Shown piece after piece: positions 41,459 to 52,670 of a stretch of 64,000 nt of DNA; the first letter of the stretch is position 1; every line of letters starts with the position of its first letter. This stretch comes from Pseudidiomarina sp. CB1 (GTDB lineage: Bacteria; Pseudomonadota; Gammaproteobacteria; Enterobacterales; Alteromonadaceae): contig NZ_JANTPU010000001.1 in assembly GCF_024752025.1 (NCBI RefSeq), forward strand, positions 62,001 through 126,000, in the 5' to 3' direction. Both the position numbers and the translations under genes were made by a program. The notes below the pieces were generated by a model. It worked only from the letters and a program-made list of their open reading frames with translations. It ran no database searches and was not told the origin of the DNA.

Positions 41459-43243
41459 ATGTCAAAGCCATTAAAACTGACGGAGCTGGTGTTACGTGAC
41501 GCTCACCAATCGCTACTGGCAACACGTATGCGCTTGGACGATATGTTACCTATTGCCGAGCAGCTTGATAACGTAGGCTACTGGTCAATGGAGTCATGGG
41601 GTGGTGCAACGTTCGATGCTTGCATCCGCTATCTAGGCGAAGATCCATGGGAGCGCATTCGCGAACTGAAAAAAGCGATGCCGAAAACACCTCAACAAAT
41701 GCTCTTACGTGGACAAAACTTGCTGGGCTATCGGCATTATGCTGATGACGTTGTGCGCCGTTTCGTTGAGCGCGCCAAGGAAAATGGCGTTGATGTGTTC
41801 CGCATTTTTGACGCCATGAATGATGTGCGTAATCTGCAGACCGCTATCAAAGCAGCAAAAGAAGTTGAAGGCCATGCGCAGGGAACGTTGTCGTACACGG
41901 TAAGCCCAGTGCATACGCTAGACAAGTGGGTCGCCATGGCAGAAGAGCTTGCCGATCTCGGTTGTGATTCTCTGTTTATTAAGGATATGGCTGGCTTATT
42001 GCGACCCCAAGCTGCCTATGAGCTCGTTACGGCCCTGAAAAAGGCCACTGATTTGCCAATTGCTATGCAGTGTCATGCAACCACGGGATTAAGTACTGCT
42101 ACTTATCAGAAGGCAATTGACGCCGGCATCGATATGTTAGATACGGCAATTTCATCGATGAGTATGACCTATGGGCATTCGGCAACCGAAACTATTGTCG
42201 CGATGACCGAAGGCACTGAGCGCGACACCGGACTTGATCTCGACAAGCTGGAAGATATTGCCAGTTACTTCCGTGACGTACGCAAGAAATATGCGAAATT
42301 TGAAGGTTCACTCAAGGGCGTTGATGCACGTATCTTGTTGGCCCAAGTTCCTGGCGGCATGCTGACGAATATGGAAAACCAGCTTCGTGAACAGGGCGCG
42401 GTAGAAAAATTTGATGAAGTGTTAGCTGAAATTCCGCGGGTGCGCGAAGATCTGGGCTTTATTCCTTTGGTTACGCCGACATCACAGATCGTCGGAACTC
42501 AAGCGGTATTAAACGTGTTAAGTGGTGAGCGTTATAAGTCTATATCGAAAGAAACCAAAGGGGTTTTGCGTGGCGAGTACGGTGCGACTGCGGCACCGGT
42601 AAACGAAGAGCTACAGAAGCGTGTGCTTGAAGGCGCTGAGCCGATTACGTGCCGACCAGCTGACCTTATTGATGACGAAATGGAGAAGCTCACGACTGAG
42701 TTACGCGAGCACGCAAAAGAGAAGAGCTTGCGGATTGCCGATAATGAAGTCGACGACGTGCTGACTTACGCATTGTTCCCACAAATTGGCTTAAAGTATC
42801 TTGAGAATCGTGATAACCCCGATGCTTTTGAACCAATTCCGTCAGCTACCGAAGCTGAATCAGCGCCGCCGGCTGAGGCCAAAGCAGCTCCAATGCAAGG
42901 TAAGTCTGCAGCCTATAGCGTGAAAGTCGATGGTAAGTTGTTCAACGTTGAAGTTGGACCTGCGGGTACGGTTAGCGCGTCGCAACAAACGTCTACTGAA
43001 GAGGTAAAGCAGAGCAGTGGGGCAGGGAGCGCAGAAGAAGTGACCGCACCGCTTGCCGGTAACGTGTTTAAAGTGGTCGTCAAACCTGGCCAACAGGTTA
43101 GCGAAGGTGACGTTTTAATCGTCCTTGAAGCGATGAAAATGGAAACCGATATCAAAGCTGATCGGGATGGCACTATAGCTGAAGTGTACGCTAAAGAAGG
43201 TGACAGTGTTGCTGTCGGTGATGCATTGTTGACGTTGGAGTAA
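41459..43243 (+). CDS. oadA: Oxaloacetate decarboxylase, alpha subunit
   Basis: 594-residue biotin carboxyltransferase subunit. The N-terminal TIM barrel ([18 protein letters not shown]; metal ligands in MQCHATTG) moves the carboxyl group from oxaloacetate to biotin. An Ala/Pro/Glu-rich linker follows (about 455-500). The C-terminal biotinyl domain has EAMKMET with biotinylated K560. AAGGGAAGGAG precedes the ATG. It works with OadB and OadG to export Na+. Confidence 0.96.
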   Translation: MSKPLKLTELVLRDAHQSLLATRMRLDDMLPIAEQLDNVGYWSMESWGGATFDACIRYLGEDPWERIRELKKAMPKTPQQMLLRGQNLLGYRHYADDVVRRFVERAKENGVDVFRIFDAMNDVRNLQTAIKAAKEVEGHAQGTLSYTVSPVHTLDKWVAMAEELADLGCDSLFIKDMAGLLRPQAAYELVTALKKATDLPIAMQCHATTGLSTATYQKAIDAGIDMLDTAISSMSMTYGHSATETIVAMTEGTERDTGLDLDKLEDIASYFRDVRKKYAKFEGSLKGVDARILLAQVPGGMLTNMENQLREQGAVEKFDEVLAEIPRVREDLGFIPLVTPTSQIVGTQAVLNVLSGERYKSISKETKGVLRGEYGATAAPVNEELQKRVLEGAEPITCRPADLIDDEMEKLTTELREHAKEKSLRIADNEVDDVLTYALFPQIGLKYLENRDNPDAFEPIPSATEAESAPPAEAKAAPMQGKSAAYSVKVDGKLFNVEVGPAGTVSASQQTSTEEVKQSSGAGSAEEVTAPLAGNVFKVVVKPGQQVSEGDVLIVLEAMKMETDIKADRDGTIAEVYAKEGDSVAVGDALLTLE

Positions 43244-43246
43244 GTC

Positions 43247-44377
43247 ATGGAGCGATGGATAACACTATGGCAAAGCACTGCACTGGCTGCATTTACTTGG
43301 CAGCAAGCGGTCATGATGTTGGTTGGCGCCTTGCTGCTGTATCTGGCCATCCGTAAAAAGTTTGAACCTTTATTGCTGTTGCCGATTGGCTTTGGCGCAA
43401 TTTTAGCGAATATCCCACTCGCTGGCTTCACCGAGCCAGGAGGTATTCTCTATTACATCTATGTTGTTGGTATTGATACAGGCGTCTTTCCGCTGCTCAT
43501 TTTTATGGGCGTTGGCGCGATGACGGATTTTGGTCCGTTGCTTGCGAACCCACGGACATTGTTGCTCGGTGCTGCGGCTCAATTTGGCATCTTTGCGACC
43601 TTATTCGGCGCGATTGCGTTAAATGCGATTCCCGGCTTCGAGTTCAGTATGCAGGACGCCGCCGCTATTGCAATTATTGGTGGCGCCGATGGCCCCACGG
43701 CTATTTTTTTAGCCTCGCGGCTGAGTCCTGAGCTGTTAGGCGCCATCGCCGTTGCTGCCTATTCCTATATGGCTTTAGTGCCGATCATTCAGCCTCCGAT
43801 CATGAAGTTGTTAACGACGCAAGAAGAGCGTTCTGTGCGTATGGAGCAACTACGTCAGGTGGGGCGCCGTGAGAAAATAGTATTCCCATTAGCGGTGTTA
43901 TTTTTAACGTTGTTGTTCTTACCGACGGCAACGCCATTAGTAGGGATGTTTTGTCTTGGTAACTTGATGCGTGAGGCGGGCGTGGTTGAGCGACTTAGCA
44001 AAACAGCGCAAAACGAACTCATCAATATTGTGACGATTTTTCTGGGACTCGCGGTTGGTTCAAAACTTTCAGCAAGCGAGTTTCTAACTGTCGAAACGCT
44101 CGGAATTTTAGCACTCGGCGCGGTCGCTTTTAGTATTGGTACTGCTTCTGGTGTGTTGATGGCGAAATTAATGGCACGCTTTAGTAAGACGCCAATCAAT
44201 CCGCTGATTGGTGCAGCTGGTGTCTCGGCCGTACCTATGGCGGCGCGAGTCGTTAACAAAGTTGGCTTAGATGCCAATCAAAGCAACTTTCTACTCATGC
44301 ACGCAATGGGACCGAATGTGGCGGGTGTGTTAGGTTCAGCAGTGGCTGCTGGTATCCTACTTGCCTTGGTAGGTTAA
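43247..44377 (+). CDS. oadB: Oxaloacetate decarboxylase, beta subunit
   Basis: 376-residue integral membrane subunit that decarboxylates carboxybiotin and pumps Na+. It has about nine membrane segments. The conserved [17 protein letters not shown] and [24 protein letters not shown] (containing the key Asp of the sodium path) and [14 protein letters not shown] are intact. It starts 3 bp after the oadA stop. Confidence 0.95.
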   Translation: MERWITLWQSTALAAFTWQQAVMMLVGALLLYLAIRKKFEPLLLLPIGFGAILANIPLAGFTEPGGILYYIYVVGIDTGVFPLLIFMGVGAMTDFGPLLANPRTLLLGAAAQFGIFATLFGAIALNAIPGFEFSMQDAAAIAIIGGADGPTAIFLASRLSPELLGAIAVAAYSYMALVPIIQPPIMKLLTTQEERSVRMEQLRQVGRREKIVFPLAVLFLTLLFLPTATPLVGMFCLGNLMREAGVVERLSKTAQNELINIVTIFLGLAVGSKLSASEFLTVETLGILALGAVAFSIGTASGVLMAKLMARFSKTPINPLIGAAGVSAVPMAARVVNKVGLDANQSNFLLMHAMGPNVAGVLGSAVAAGILLALVG

Positions 44378-44387
44378 GGAATGGTGG

Positions 44388-44415
44388 AACAGGACGCTAA
44401 AATTGGCGTCCTGTT
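44388..44415. terminator. Convergent hairpin between oadB and the kinase operon
   Basis: AACAGGACGC (44388-44397) and GCGTCCTGTT (44406-44415) form a perfect 10-bp stem. It overlaps the end of the minus-strand gene, has no long T run on either side, and may terminate transcription only moderately. Confidence 0.4.
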
Positions 44416-44576
44416 AACCACAACAACAACGTGTATACCGCAGCGATAAATAAACTTACGACTAAGATGTAAACAAAGCCTTTACGACCTTGCTTCAAGG
44501 TAAATCCATTCGCTCTTAGATAGAGCCACCACATCAGCCCAAGTACTAGTGGTATTAGAAATAAAAATCGAATCAT
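44397..44576 (-). CDS. Small two-helix membrane protein
   Basis: 59 residues, two hydrophobic helices (about 3-23 and 36-55) joined by a basic loop ([14 protein letters not shown]). No family recognised. Its ATG overlaps the stop of the upstream hybrid kinase gene (ATGA), so the pair is translationally coupled and probably works together. An in-frame ATG at 44591 is possible but less likely. Confidence 0.6.
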   Translation of the reverse strand: MIRFLFLIPLVLGLMWWLYLRANGFTLKQGRKGFVYILVVSLFIAAVYTLLLWLTGRQF

Positions 44577-46642
44577 TGGCGTTCCACCCATAGTTTTAAA
44601 TCGGTTGCGGCAAGCTGTGCCTGCTCTAACATGGGGCGCAGGCGGGTAATATGGTCTGCGACCTGATCAAGTTCAGCATTCTTCATCGCTGCCTCTAATT
44701 GTGTAGCAAGTTTTTCGATCCCCAATAAGCCAAGGTTTGCGGCCGAGCCTTTCAGGGTGTGAAAATAGCGTCGAGCTTCCTCGTGCTGACCTTTACTCAG
44801 AAAATCGACGACCCGTTGCGGCGCTTCTTGATAACTCCCATGGAGGCGCGCAATCAAATCGACGTACAGCTCAATGTTATGATTGAGACGTGTCAACGCA
44901 CTTTGAAAATCGATGTCATGATGATTAGGGTAGCGTCGCTTCTTGTCAGTCATGGGATTGGGAGCTTGCGAAGTTGGCTCAATTTGGCGGTCGCGGCGAC
45001 ACCACTTTTTCACCGTCGCTTGTAACTTTGCTTCATCGATGGGTTTCGCCAAGTGATCTTGCATGCCTGCCGCAAGTGATTGTTCAATGTCTTCGCTGGC
45101 ACTGTTTGCGGTCATGGCAATGATCGGGAGCTGCTCGTACGAAAAGCGTGAGCGGATTTCACGTGTTGCTCTATAGCCATCCATGATTGGCATTTGAATG
45201 TCCATAAAGACGATACCATAGGCGTGTTGCTCGACGAGCTCGATGGCTTCACGGCCATGCTGGGCAATATCGACTTGCAGCCCCAAATGTTCAAGCATCT
45301 CCTTGGCAATATGTTGATTGATATCGTTGTCTTCAACCAATAACACGCGAGTGCCTTGCAACTCTTGCCAATAGTCGTCCGCTTGTTCGGTGTGGCGTTG
45401 GGAATAGAGCGCTAATACGGAACTAAGCTCCCGTACCACGGCGTGACTTGTATACGGCTTTAGTAGATGGCCTTGGACACCATATTCGCGCGCCTTATCA
45501 ATGAGCTCAGTGGCATGGTAGCTGGTCGCTAAAATGCATTTGGGTGACGCTGGATGTTGCAAAAGACGTTGGCAGAGCTCAAGTCCACTCATGCCGGGGA
45601 GTTGCCAATCAATGATAGCAGCCGTGAAAGGCTTTTCTTGGTGCTTGCTGAGGGCATCTTCAGCAGTGCGAAAGCTGACAACGTCAATCTGTAAACTGCG
45701 CAATAAGTCGTTGAGCATTTCACGCGTGGTGAGGTTGTCTTCGACAATCATGATGCGTTTACCGGCAAGTTCCGGCAGCACCGATAACGGAATCCGTGGT
45801 TGCTGGGGCTGCTGCAACGGCAGTTGCAGTTCGATGAAAAAGGTAGTGCCTTGCCCTTTACTGCTGGTAACGCCGATACCATGTTCATTCATGAGTTTGA
45901 CGATGCGTTGGCTGATGGCAAGACCTAAGCCGGTGCCCCCGTATTTACGCGTTGTCGAGGTGTCGGCTTGGGTGAAGGCTTGAAATAGCTTATGCCGTTG
46001 CTCTTCGTCCATCCCAATACCGGTATCGGTCACCGATAGTCGTAAAAACAAATGGCTATCGGTTTGATCAAGCTTGGTAACCGAAACAACGACTTCGCCG
46101 TGTTCAGTGAATTTAATCGCGTTACTGACTAAATTAACCAGCACTTGATTCAGTCGAAGTGGATCGCCGACCAGTTGCGTGGGTAAATTGGGCGGTAAAT
46201 TGATAATGAATTCTAAATTTTTATCATGCGCGCGATAGGCAAAGAGGTCAGCGAGGTTGCGCAGGACTTCTTCTAAATCAAATGGAATCGATTCGATGGC
46301 AAGTTTATTGGCTTCTAGCTTCGAGAAATCCAGTAAATCATTGATAATTCCCAAGAGTATCTTTGACGATCCTTCAATTGATTTTAAATACCCTCGCTGC
46401 TTATCATTCAACTCAGTTTTCAGACACAGTTGCGTCATCCCCAAAATAGCATTGATCGGGGTACGAATTTCGTGACTCATATTGGCCAAAAATTCACTTT
46501 TGGCTTGGTTCGCAGCCTCAGCAGATGCAATCGCTTGCTTTAGTTCTGCTAAATCTCTCGGGCTGTTCTCGTTATCGGCCATGCGGTTCCAGTCATCGTA
46601 AAGGTTGCTAAATATCATGCCACGGGCGCATGCATTCGCCAA
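44573..46642 (-). CDS. Hybrid sensor histidine kinase (HisKA-HATPase-REC-REC-HPt)
   Basis: 689 residues with no membrane segment or PAS domain. Order: short N-terminal coil; HisKA with H57 in NMSHEIRTP; HATPase with N-box ([14 protein letters not shown]), G1 DTGIGMD and G2 GTGLGLAIS; receiver 1 ([18 protein letters not shown]); receiver 2 ([21 protein letters not shown]); C-terminal HPt ([14 protein letters not shown]). This is a BarA/TorS-type internal phosphorelay lacking an input domain. ATGs at 46618 and 46582 are alternative starts; none has a strong ribosome-binding site. No output regulator is adjacent. Confidence 0.88.
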   Translation of the reverse strand: MANACARGMIFSNLYDDWNRMADNENSPRDLAELKQAIASAEAANQAKSEFLANMSHEIRTPINAILGMTQLCLKTELNDKQRGYLKSIEGSSKILLGIINDLLDFSKLEANKLAIESIPFDLEEVLRNLADLFAYRAHDKNLEFIINLPPNLPTQLVGDPLRLNQVLVNLVSNAIKFTEHGEVVVSVTKLDQTDSHLFLRLSVTDTGIGMDEEQRHKLFQAFTQADTSTTRKYGGTGLGLAISQRIVKLMNEHGIGVTSSKGQGTTFFIELQLPLQQPQQPRIPLSVLPELAGKRIMIVEDNLTTREMLNDLLRSLQIDVVSFRTAEDALSKHQEKPFTAAIIDWQLPGMSGLELCQRLLQHPASPKCILATSYHATELIDKAREYGVQGHLLKPYTSHAVVRELSSVLALYSQRHTEQADDYWQELQGTRVLLVEDNDINQHIAKEMLEHLGLQVDIAQHGREAIELVEQHAYGIVFMDIQMPIMDGYRATREIRSRFSYEQLPIIAMTANSASEDIEQSLAAGMQDHLAKPIDEAKLQATVKKWCRRDRQIEPTSQAPNPMTDKKRRYPNHHDIDFQSALTRLNHNIELYVDLIARLHGSYQEAPQRVVDFLSKGQHEEARRYFHTLKGSAANLGLLGIEKLATQLEAAMKNAELDQVADHITRLRPMLEQAQLAATDLKLWVERQ

Positions 46643-46728
46643 ATTATCTCATGATCATGGACGTTTGTGGTCAGAAACAGTAAGCTTTGCAACATCTAAC
46701 CCCGATGTAGCCAAAGGCAGGACTGAGT

Positions 46729-48339
46729 TTGCAAAAAACACTGTTGAAGTCGCTCGAGCACTTGCAATCAACCGCGGATGAGAAGGCAGTGAAGGGCATC
46801 CAGCGTGGAATCGAGCGTGAGTGTCTTCGTATTACTCCGGAAGGGCGTTTAGCGCCAACCACGCACCCTATCGAGTTGGGTAAAGCGTTGACGCATCCGC
46901 ATATCACCACTGATTATGCTGAGATGCTACTCGAGTTTATTACGCCCGTGGCAACGGATATTCAGGTCACACTTGATCAACTGACCGACATCCACAGCTA
47001 TACCTACCGTTATATGGGTGATGAATTGATGTGGCCGCTAAGTATGCCGTGCTTTGTTGGCGACGAAACCGACATCCACATTGCGCGTTATGGGAGTTCT
47101 CACAGTGGTCGTATGAAGAACTTGTATCGCCGTGGGCTGACGTACCGTTATGGTGGAGGTATGCAGATTATCGCCGGTGTACATTTTAACTTCTCGGTAC
47201 CACAGGCGATGTGGCAAGCGTTGGCAGCGCAGGATGGCGTTGAACCCTCAGCGGATTATATCTCTAAGCGCTACTTCGGTTTAATTCGTAACTACAAGCG
47301 CGTGTGCTGGGTGATTCCCTATTTGTTTGGCGCTTCGCCAGCGATTTGTCAATCATTCCTCAAGCATGCCGATAGTACTATTGAGCTGAAGTCTTTAGGC
47401 AAAGGCACGGTTTACCGCGAGTATGGTACGTCATTGCGAATGAGCGACTTAGGTTACACCAATAAAGAGCAGGCCGACCTGCAAATTACCTATAACTCAC
47501 TTGAAGATTACGTCACGCGTTTACGTCGTGCAATTACCACACCGTCGCAACGGTTTGGCAAAATTGGTGTAAAACAGCAAAACGCACACGGTGATACTGA
47601 CTATTTTCAGTTGAACAGCAACATTTTGCAGATTGAAAACGAGTTTTACTCACCGATCCGTCCTAAGCGTGTCGCGCAAAACGGTGAAACGCCTACTCAA
47701 GCGTTAGAACGAGGTGGTGTTGAGTACATCGAGGTGCGTGCACTGGATGTCAATCCGTTTAGCCCTGTTGGGATCACGGCGGAGCAAATTCGGATGCTCG
47801 ATCTGTTGTTGTTGTATTGCTTGCTTAATGACAGCCCAGAACTCGATTGGGATGCTCAACAACTTACCGAAAAGAACTTTAATAAGGTTGTACTCGATGG
47901 ACGTAACCCGCGTTTGACGTTAAATGACAACGGTTATGATCGTCCTATTAGCGATTGGTTAGAAGAGTTGTTCGCTGACCTGCAGGCTCTTGCTCGGTTC
48001 ATGGATCAAGGGGACGACAACGCTTATAGCGAAACGGTTGCCGAGCATTATCAAATGGTTCTTAATCCGGAACTAACGTTGTCTGGACGTATGCTGGCGC
48101 TGATGCGCGACGAAAATGTGGATAACAGTCATCTAGGTATGCGCTTAGCACGAGCTTACCAAAAAGAGTTGCAGGCACCGCTGAAATATTTCAGCGAGGC
48201 CGATTTTGCTACGTGGACACAGGCCTCGATTGCTGAGCAAGAGGCGCGCGAGCAGCATGACCAAGGGACCTCGTTTGATGCTTTCCTTGATGATTATTTT
48301 GCTAAGGCGAAGTGTACAGCGGCGGAGTGTGAGAAGTAA
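46729..48339 (+). CDS. gshA: Glutamate--cysteine ligase
   Basis: 536-residue enzyme for the first, rate-limiting step of glutathione synthesis (E. coli GshA 518). GIQRGIERECLRITPEGRL and HPHITTDYAEMLLEFITPV are diagnostic; SSHSGRMKNLYRRGL and GGGMQIIAGVHFNFS follow. It starts with TTG, as does E. coli gshA, behind CAGGACTGAG. The stop shares its A with the ATG of the next gene (TAATG). Confidence 0.96.
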   Translation: MQKTLLKSLEHLQSTADEKAVKGIQRGIERECLRITPEGRLAPTTHPIELGKALTHPHITTDYAEMLLEFITPVATDIQVTLDQLTDIHSYTYRYMGDELMWPLSMPCFVGDETDIHIARYGSSHSGRMKNLYRRGLTYRYGGGMQIIAGVHFNFSVPQAMWQALAAQDGVEPSADYISKRYFGLIRNYKRVCWVIPYLFGASPAICQSFLKHADSTIELKSLGKGTVYREYGTSLRMSDLGYTNKEQADLQITYNSLEDYVTRLRRAITTPSQRFGKIGVKQQNAHGDTDYFQLNSNILQIENEFYSPIRPKRVAQNGETPTQALERGGVEYIEVRALDVNPFSPVGITAEQIRMLDLLLLYCLLNDSPELDWDAQQLTEKNFNKVVLDGRNPRLTLNDNGYDRPISDWLEELFADLQALARFMDQGDDNAYSETVAEHYQMVLNPELTLSGRMLALMRDENVDNSHLGMRLARAYQKELQAPLKYFSEADFATWTQASIAEQEAREQHDQGTSFDAFLDDYFAKAKCTAAECEK

Positions 48340-48956
48340 TGAAAAAGTGGCAATCACTTACGGTAGCAAGCGCCATGGTGATGGCGCTGTCGGGTTGTGC
48401 GTCGGCGCCACCGGAGCAGCCGGAAGATTTGTGCGAAATTTTTTATGAAAAACCTGATTGGTATGATGCTGCGGCTGAAATGCGCGAACGTTGGGGCGTG
48501 CCGATTCAAATTCCAATGGCAATGATGTACCAAGAAAGCTCATTTAAACATGACGCCGTGCCACCAAGAGATTACCTGCTATGGATCATTCCATGGGGGC
48601 GAGTGAGTAGTGCTTATGGTTATTCACAAGCAAAGACGCCAACCTGGGATGACTATGAGCGAGAAACTGGCAACAGTTGGGCTTCGCGCGACTCGTTTGA
48701 AGACGCTATTGACTTCATGGGGTGGTTCATTGATAAAAGCCACCGTTTGAACGGTGTGTCGAAGTGGGACGCTTACGGGCTCTACTTAAACTACCATGAA
48801 GGTTGGACGGGCTATAAACGTCAGACCTATCGCTCCAAAGCTTGGCTGATGCGAACGGCCGAACGCGTAAAACAGCGCGCCGGTGTTTATGGCGCGCAAT
48901 TACGTCGTTGTGAAGAGGACCTCAAGAAAAACTGGTTTTTGGATCTGTTCTTCTAG
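48339..48956 (+). CDS. Lipoprotein with lysozyme/SLT-like fold
   Basis: 205 residues. Lipobox LSGC with C20. The segment MAMMYQESSFK places a Glu (E66) like the catalytic Glu of lytic transglycosylases, and AYGYSQAKTPTWDDY and YGLYLNYHEGWTGYK resemble SLT core motifs. Murein cleavage is inferred, not shown. It is translationally coupled to gshA, an unusual partnership. The protein ends in a hydrophobic FLDLFF. Confidence 0.72.
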   Translation: MKKWQSLTVASAMVMALSGCASAPPEQPEDLCEIFYEKPDWYDAAAEMRERWGVPIQIPMAMMYQESSFKHDAVPPRDYLLWIIPWGRVSSAYGYSQAKTPTWDDYERETGNSWASRDSFEDAIDFMGWFIDKSHRLNGVSKWDAYGLYLNYHEGWTGYKRQTYRSKAWLMRTAERVKQRAGVYGAQLRRCEEDLKKNWFLDLFF

Positions 48957-48961
48957 GGCGT

Positions 48962-50263
48962 TCAACTAAACAAATTTTGTTGTTCTTGATGGTGTGACTC
49001 GTGAGGCAAGAAGCGCACTTGTTTGACCATGCTTTCGCTGCTCTCGACGATTTCTAGCGCGTAACCTTCGATGCGCAAGCATAAAGGTTGCTGCGGAATA
49101 TCGCCTAGCCACTCAATAATTAAGCCGCTCACTGTTTTGGGTCCATCAGTGGGCAGCTCCCAATTCATTTCTTTATTGAGTTCACGAATGTTAGCGGTAC
49201 CTTCCACCACAATTGAGCCATCTTCTTGCGCCGTGACCGTTTCACTTGGCGCCGGCGTAATATTTGTGGTGAAGTCGCCAACAATCTCTTCGAGGATATC
49301 TTCGAGGGTTACCAACCCTTGAATATCGCCGTATTCATCAACGACAAGGCCAATACGCTCTTTGTTGTGCTGAAATTTTAGTAACTGCACGTTAAGCGGT
49401 GTGCCCTCAGGAATGAAGTAAATTTCGCGGGCAGAGCGAATGAGTTCTGCTTTATCCGTTTCGCTATTGGTTTTCGTCACAATTTGCATGATGTCGCGAG
49501 CATGTAAAAAACCAATGGCATCATCGATTTCACCACGGTAAAGCAACAGGCGTGTGTATTGCGCTTGCGAAAGTTGCTTTATGATTGACTTGATATCGTC
49601 TTGTACGTCGATCCCGCTAATGTCCGCACGGGGGATCATGACATCCTCAACCGTAACCTTTTCCAGATCTAAAATGCTGAGCAGCATGTCTTGGTGGCTG
49701 CTCGGGATCATTGATTGTGCTTCGTTGACCACCGTGCGTAGTTCTTCTGAACTTAACGCATCTTGCCCCATGGTGGTGTTAGGGTTCACGCCTAACAGGC
49801 GCATGAAACCATTAGTGATAAAATTCACCGTAGCTACGAATGGATACATGATCGTCAGCAACGGTTTAAGAATGATAGAGCTCGGAAAAGCGACTCGCTC
49901 AGGATGTAAGGCGGCGATGGTTTTCGGGGTTACTTCGGCAAAAATCAAAACAATGATGGTTAAACCAAAGGTAGCAACCACAATCCCAGCGTCACCGAAC
50001 CAGCGAAAGCAGAGGACCGTGGCGATGGCCGAAGCACCGATGTTGACCAAGTTATTGCCTATCAGGATCAGGCCAATCAGACGATCGGGCCGATCAAGCA
50101 AATACTGCACGCGTTTGGCGCCAGCGTGGTCTTGTTGTGCGAGGTGACGCAGGCGGTAGCGGTTGACCGACATCATGCCAGTTTCCGAACCTGAAAAATA
50201 CGCCGAGAGAAACAGTAGTAACCCTAAAATAATGAGCAGGGTCGACGTGGCTATCTCGTCCAA
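48962..50263 (-). CDS. CorB/HlyC-type CNNM family membrane protein
   Basis: 433 residues. A DUF21 transmembrane domain (about 1-190, FSGSETGMMSVNRYRLRHLA) is followed by two CBS domains (VEDVMIPRADISGID; IGLVVDEYGDIQGLVTLEDILEEIVG) and a C-terminal CorC_HlyC domain. Homologous to E. coli YfjD/CorB, with roles in Mg2+ homeostasis. It starts with TTG. Its order with ypjD and ffh matches E. coli. Confidence 0.9.
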   Translation of the reverse strand: MDEIATSTLLIILGLLLFLSAYFSGSETGMMSVNRYRLRHLAQQDHAGAKRVQYLLDRPDRLIGLILIGNNLVNIGASAIATVLCFRWFGDAGIVVATFGLTIIVLIFAEVTPKTIAALHPERVAFPSSIILKPLLTIMYPFVATVNFITNGFMRLLGVNPNTTMGQDALSSEELRTVVNEAQSMIPSSHQDMLLSILDLEKVTVEDVMIPRADISGIDVQDDIKSIIKQLSQAQYTRLLLYRGEIDDAIGFLHARDIMQIVTKTNSETDKAELIRSAREIYFIPEGTPLNVQLLKFQHNKERIGLVVDEYGDIQGLVTLEDILEEIVGDFTTNITPAPSETVTAQEDGSIVVEGTANIRELNKEMNWELPTDGPKTVSGLIIEWLGDIPQQPLCLRIEGYALEIVESSESMVKQVRFLPHESHHQEQQNLFS

Positions 50264-50330
50264 GAAGGTTACCTATATTGATTACTTGAATGCCTAATTT
50301 AATGAGATGGTCAGACAAGTCAAGTTTGAA

Positions 50331-51119
50331 TTAACTCAGCAATACGTCACGGACGAAGCGGCTACCAAAATAGCCAAGACTGAGGAGGATACTGGCGACG
50401 ACGCTAGCAATGACCAACATACGACCACGCATGCCTTGTACGCGATGTAAGACAACAATGGCGAGGTAGATCAACGCCGCGATAGAACTAAGAATCGTTT
50501 TGTGAGCCTGCCCTTGGGCAAACATGTCATCGAGGAAGACAAAGCCGCTAGCAATTGCGACAAAAAGCAACAAGGTCCCGCTGCTTAACAGGCGGAAAAA
50601 GTATTTTTCGACCACCATCAAGGGCGGAAGGTAGTTCGATAATACATTCATCCGGTGGTTTTTCAGCAGATAATTAAGATACAGCAATTGCACTGCATAG
50701 AGTGTCGCTAACATTAAAATTGCGTAGGCAAGTAGGCTCAGAATAATGTGGATCGCGAGACCATGAGTGTTGGCAATACTCGCACCCCAATGGGCCGGAC
50801 TGAGCGCTAAGATAAGACAGCTGACTGCGGCGAACAAATAAATAACCGGACGTAGCACAAGTCCGCTGTTAGGTTGCACTTTTAGAAAAGAGAGCAACGC
50901 CAGTAAAAAAGCAACGACGCTTAAGCTGCTCGCTACATTAAGGTGGTCAAAGCCATCGCTGGCCAAATACCATGCGAGCAGTGCACCGTGACTGACGACT
51001 GCAGCTAATGCTACCCAGCTGATCAATGTGGTCGACGAGTCTTTATGCGCCAACTGACGCCAGAGGAGTCCAGCGCTGACAATGTACAAAACTAAGGTAA
51101 GAGCGAGCAGGCCTAGCAT
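50331..51119 (-). CDS. ypjD: Cytochrome c assembly-like membrane protein YpjD
   Basis: 262-residue inner-membrane protein of the CcmC/CcsA superfamily with about eight helices. The conserved heme-handling segment is represented by SPAHWGASIANTHGLAIHIILS and HKTILSSIAALIYLAIV. Its specific role is not established. GTG at 51131 would add MGET-like residues (MET-I); the ATG at 51119 is preceded by GTGGAA and was preferred. Divergent from ffh. Confidence 0.85.
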   Translation of the reverse strand: MLGLLALTLVLYIVSAGLLWRQLAHKDSSTTLISWVALAAVVSHGALLAWYLASDGFDHLNVASSLSVVAFLLALLSFLKVQPNSGLVLRPVIYLFAAVSCLILALSPAHWGASIANTHGLAIHIILSLLAYAILMLATLYAVQLLYLNYLLKNHRMNVLSNYLPPLMVVEKYFFRLLSSGTLLLFVAIASGFVFLDDMFAQGQAHKTILSSIAALIYLAIVVLHRVQGMRGRMLVIASVVASILLSLGYFGSRFVRDVLLS

Positions 51120-51276
51120 TATCGTTTCCACAGGTTAAATGATGTAACTTCCTGACTTGAAAGCTCAAGTATATGCATTGTGCCAGAGAAACCCAATAGG
51201 ATCGGGAAACTTTGCTTGAATTACGTTATAATCGCCGCCAGATTATCTCCAGCTAGCAGTAGATGGACAACAACCG

Positions 51277-52650
51277 ATGTTTGAGAATTTAAGTGAACGC
51301 CTCTCGCAGTCGTTAAAAAATATCAGTGGTCGTGGGCGTCTAACCGACGACAACATTAAAGACACCTTACGCGAAGTACGCATGGCCTTGTTGGAGGCGG
51401 ATGTGGCGTTGCCAGTGGTGCGCGAATTTATTAAGCGCGTCAAAGAGCGAGCGGTGGGCACTGAAGTCAATAAAAGCCTAACCCCTGGGCAAGTATTCCT
51501 GAAAATTGTTCAGCAGGAACTTGAGCATGCGGTGGGTGAAGGCAATGTGCCGTTGAACCTAGCCACGCAGCCGCCGGCGGTTATTTTGATGGCAGGCCTG
51601 CAAGGTGCCGGTAAAACCACCAGTGTAGGTAAGCTGGCGCGCTACTTGCGTGAACGGCAGAAAAAGAAAGTGTTGGTGGTGTCGGCTGACGTTTATCGTC
51701 CAGCGGCCATCAAGCAGTTGGAAACCTTGGCGAATGAAGTTGAAGTCGAGTTCTTCCCTTCGAGCACGGAGCAAAAGCCGGTAGCGATTGCCGAAGCGGC
51801 AATCAGCCATGCACGGAAAAAATTCATCGATGTGGTGCTAGTCGATACCGCCGGGCGCACGGCTATCGATGATGCCATGATGGCCGAAATTAAAGATTTG
51901 CATGCTGCCATCAATCCGGTTGAGACCTTATTCGTGGTTGATGCGATGACCGGTCAAGACGCTGCGAACACGGCGCAGGCTTTTAATGAAGCACTGCCGT
52001 TAACCGGTGTTATCTTGACCAAAACTGATGGTGATGCCCGTGGTGGTGCAGCGTTATCGATTCGCCACATTACCGGCAAACCGATTAAGTTTTTGGGGGT
52101 CGGTGAAAAAAATACTGCATTAGAGCCGTTCCATCCTGAACGTGTGGCATCACGTATTCTTGGCATGGGCGATGTGCTGTCGTTGATTGACGAACTTGAG
52201 CAAAAAGTCGATCGCAGCAAAGCAGAAAAAGTCGCTAAGAAAGTCATGAAAGAGGGTAAGTTCTCACTCGAAGACTTTCGTGAGCAATTGGCGCAAATGC
52301 GGGATATGGGCGGCATGATGGGCCTCATGGATAAGTTGCCAGGCATGGGCAAGATGAGTGCTCAAGTGAAAGGTCAAATGGACGACAAGATGACAGTGCG
52401 CATGGAAGCTATTATTAGTTCCATGACACTTAAAGAGCGTGAGTTCCCTGATTTAATCAAAGGCTCACGTAAACGCCGTATCGCTGCCGGTTCGGGTACT
52501 CAGGTACAAGACGTCAATCGTTTGTTGAAGCAATTTCTGCAGATGCAGAAGATGATGAAGAAAATGAAAGGCGGCGGCATGGCGAAGATGATGCGAAGTA
52601 TGGGCGGAATGGGCGGCAAAATGCCTCCGGGAATGTTCCCCAAACGCTAG
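51277..52650 (+). CDS. ffh: Signal recognition particle protein Ffh
   Basis: 457-residue SRP54 GTPase (E. coli 453) that binds 4.5S RNA and signal sequences and docks with FtsY. The N domain (MFENLSERLSQSLKNISGRGRL), the G domain with GLQGAGKTT at 107-115, VDTAGR and TKTDGDARGG, and a Met-rich M domain (QMQKMMKKMKGGGMAKMMR) are all intact. Confidence 0.97.
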   Translation: MFENLSERLSQSLKNISGRGRLTDDNIKDTLREVRMALLEADVALPVVREFIKRVKERAVGTEVNKSLTPGQVFLKIVQQELEHAVGEGNVPLNLATQPPAVILMAGLQGAGKTTSVGKLARYLRERQKKKVLVVSADVYRPAAIKQLETLANEVEVEFFPSSTEQKPVAIAEAAISHARKKFIDVVLVDTAGRTAIDDAMMAEIKDLHAAINPVETLFVVDAMTGQDAANTAQAFNEALPLTGVILTKTDGDARGGAALSIRHITGKPIKFLGVGEKNTALEPFHPERVASRILGMGDVLSLIDELEQKVDRSKAEKVAKKVMKEGKFSLEDFREQLAQMRDMGGMMGLMDKLPGMGKMSAQVKGQMDDKMTVRMEAIISSMTLKEREFPDLIKGSRKRRIAAGSGTQVQDVNRLLKQFLQMQKMMKKMKGGGMAKMMRSMGGMGGKMPPGMFPKR

Positions 52651-52670
52651 AGAATACTTGCATTCGACGG

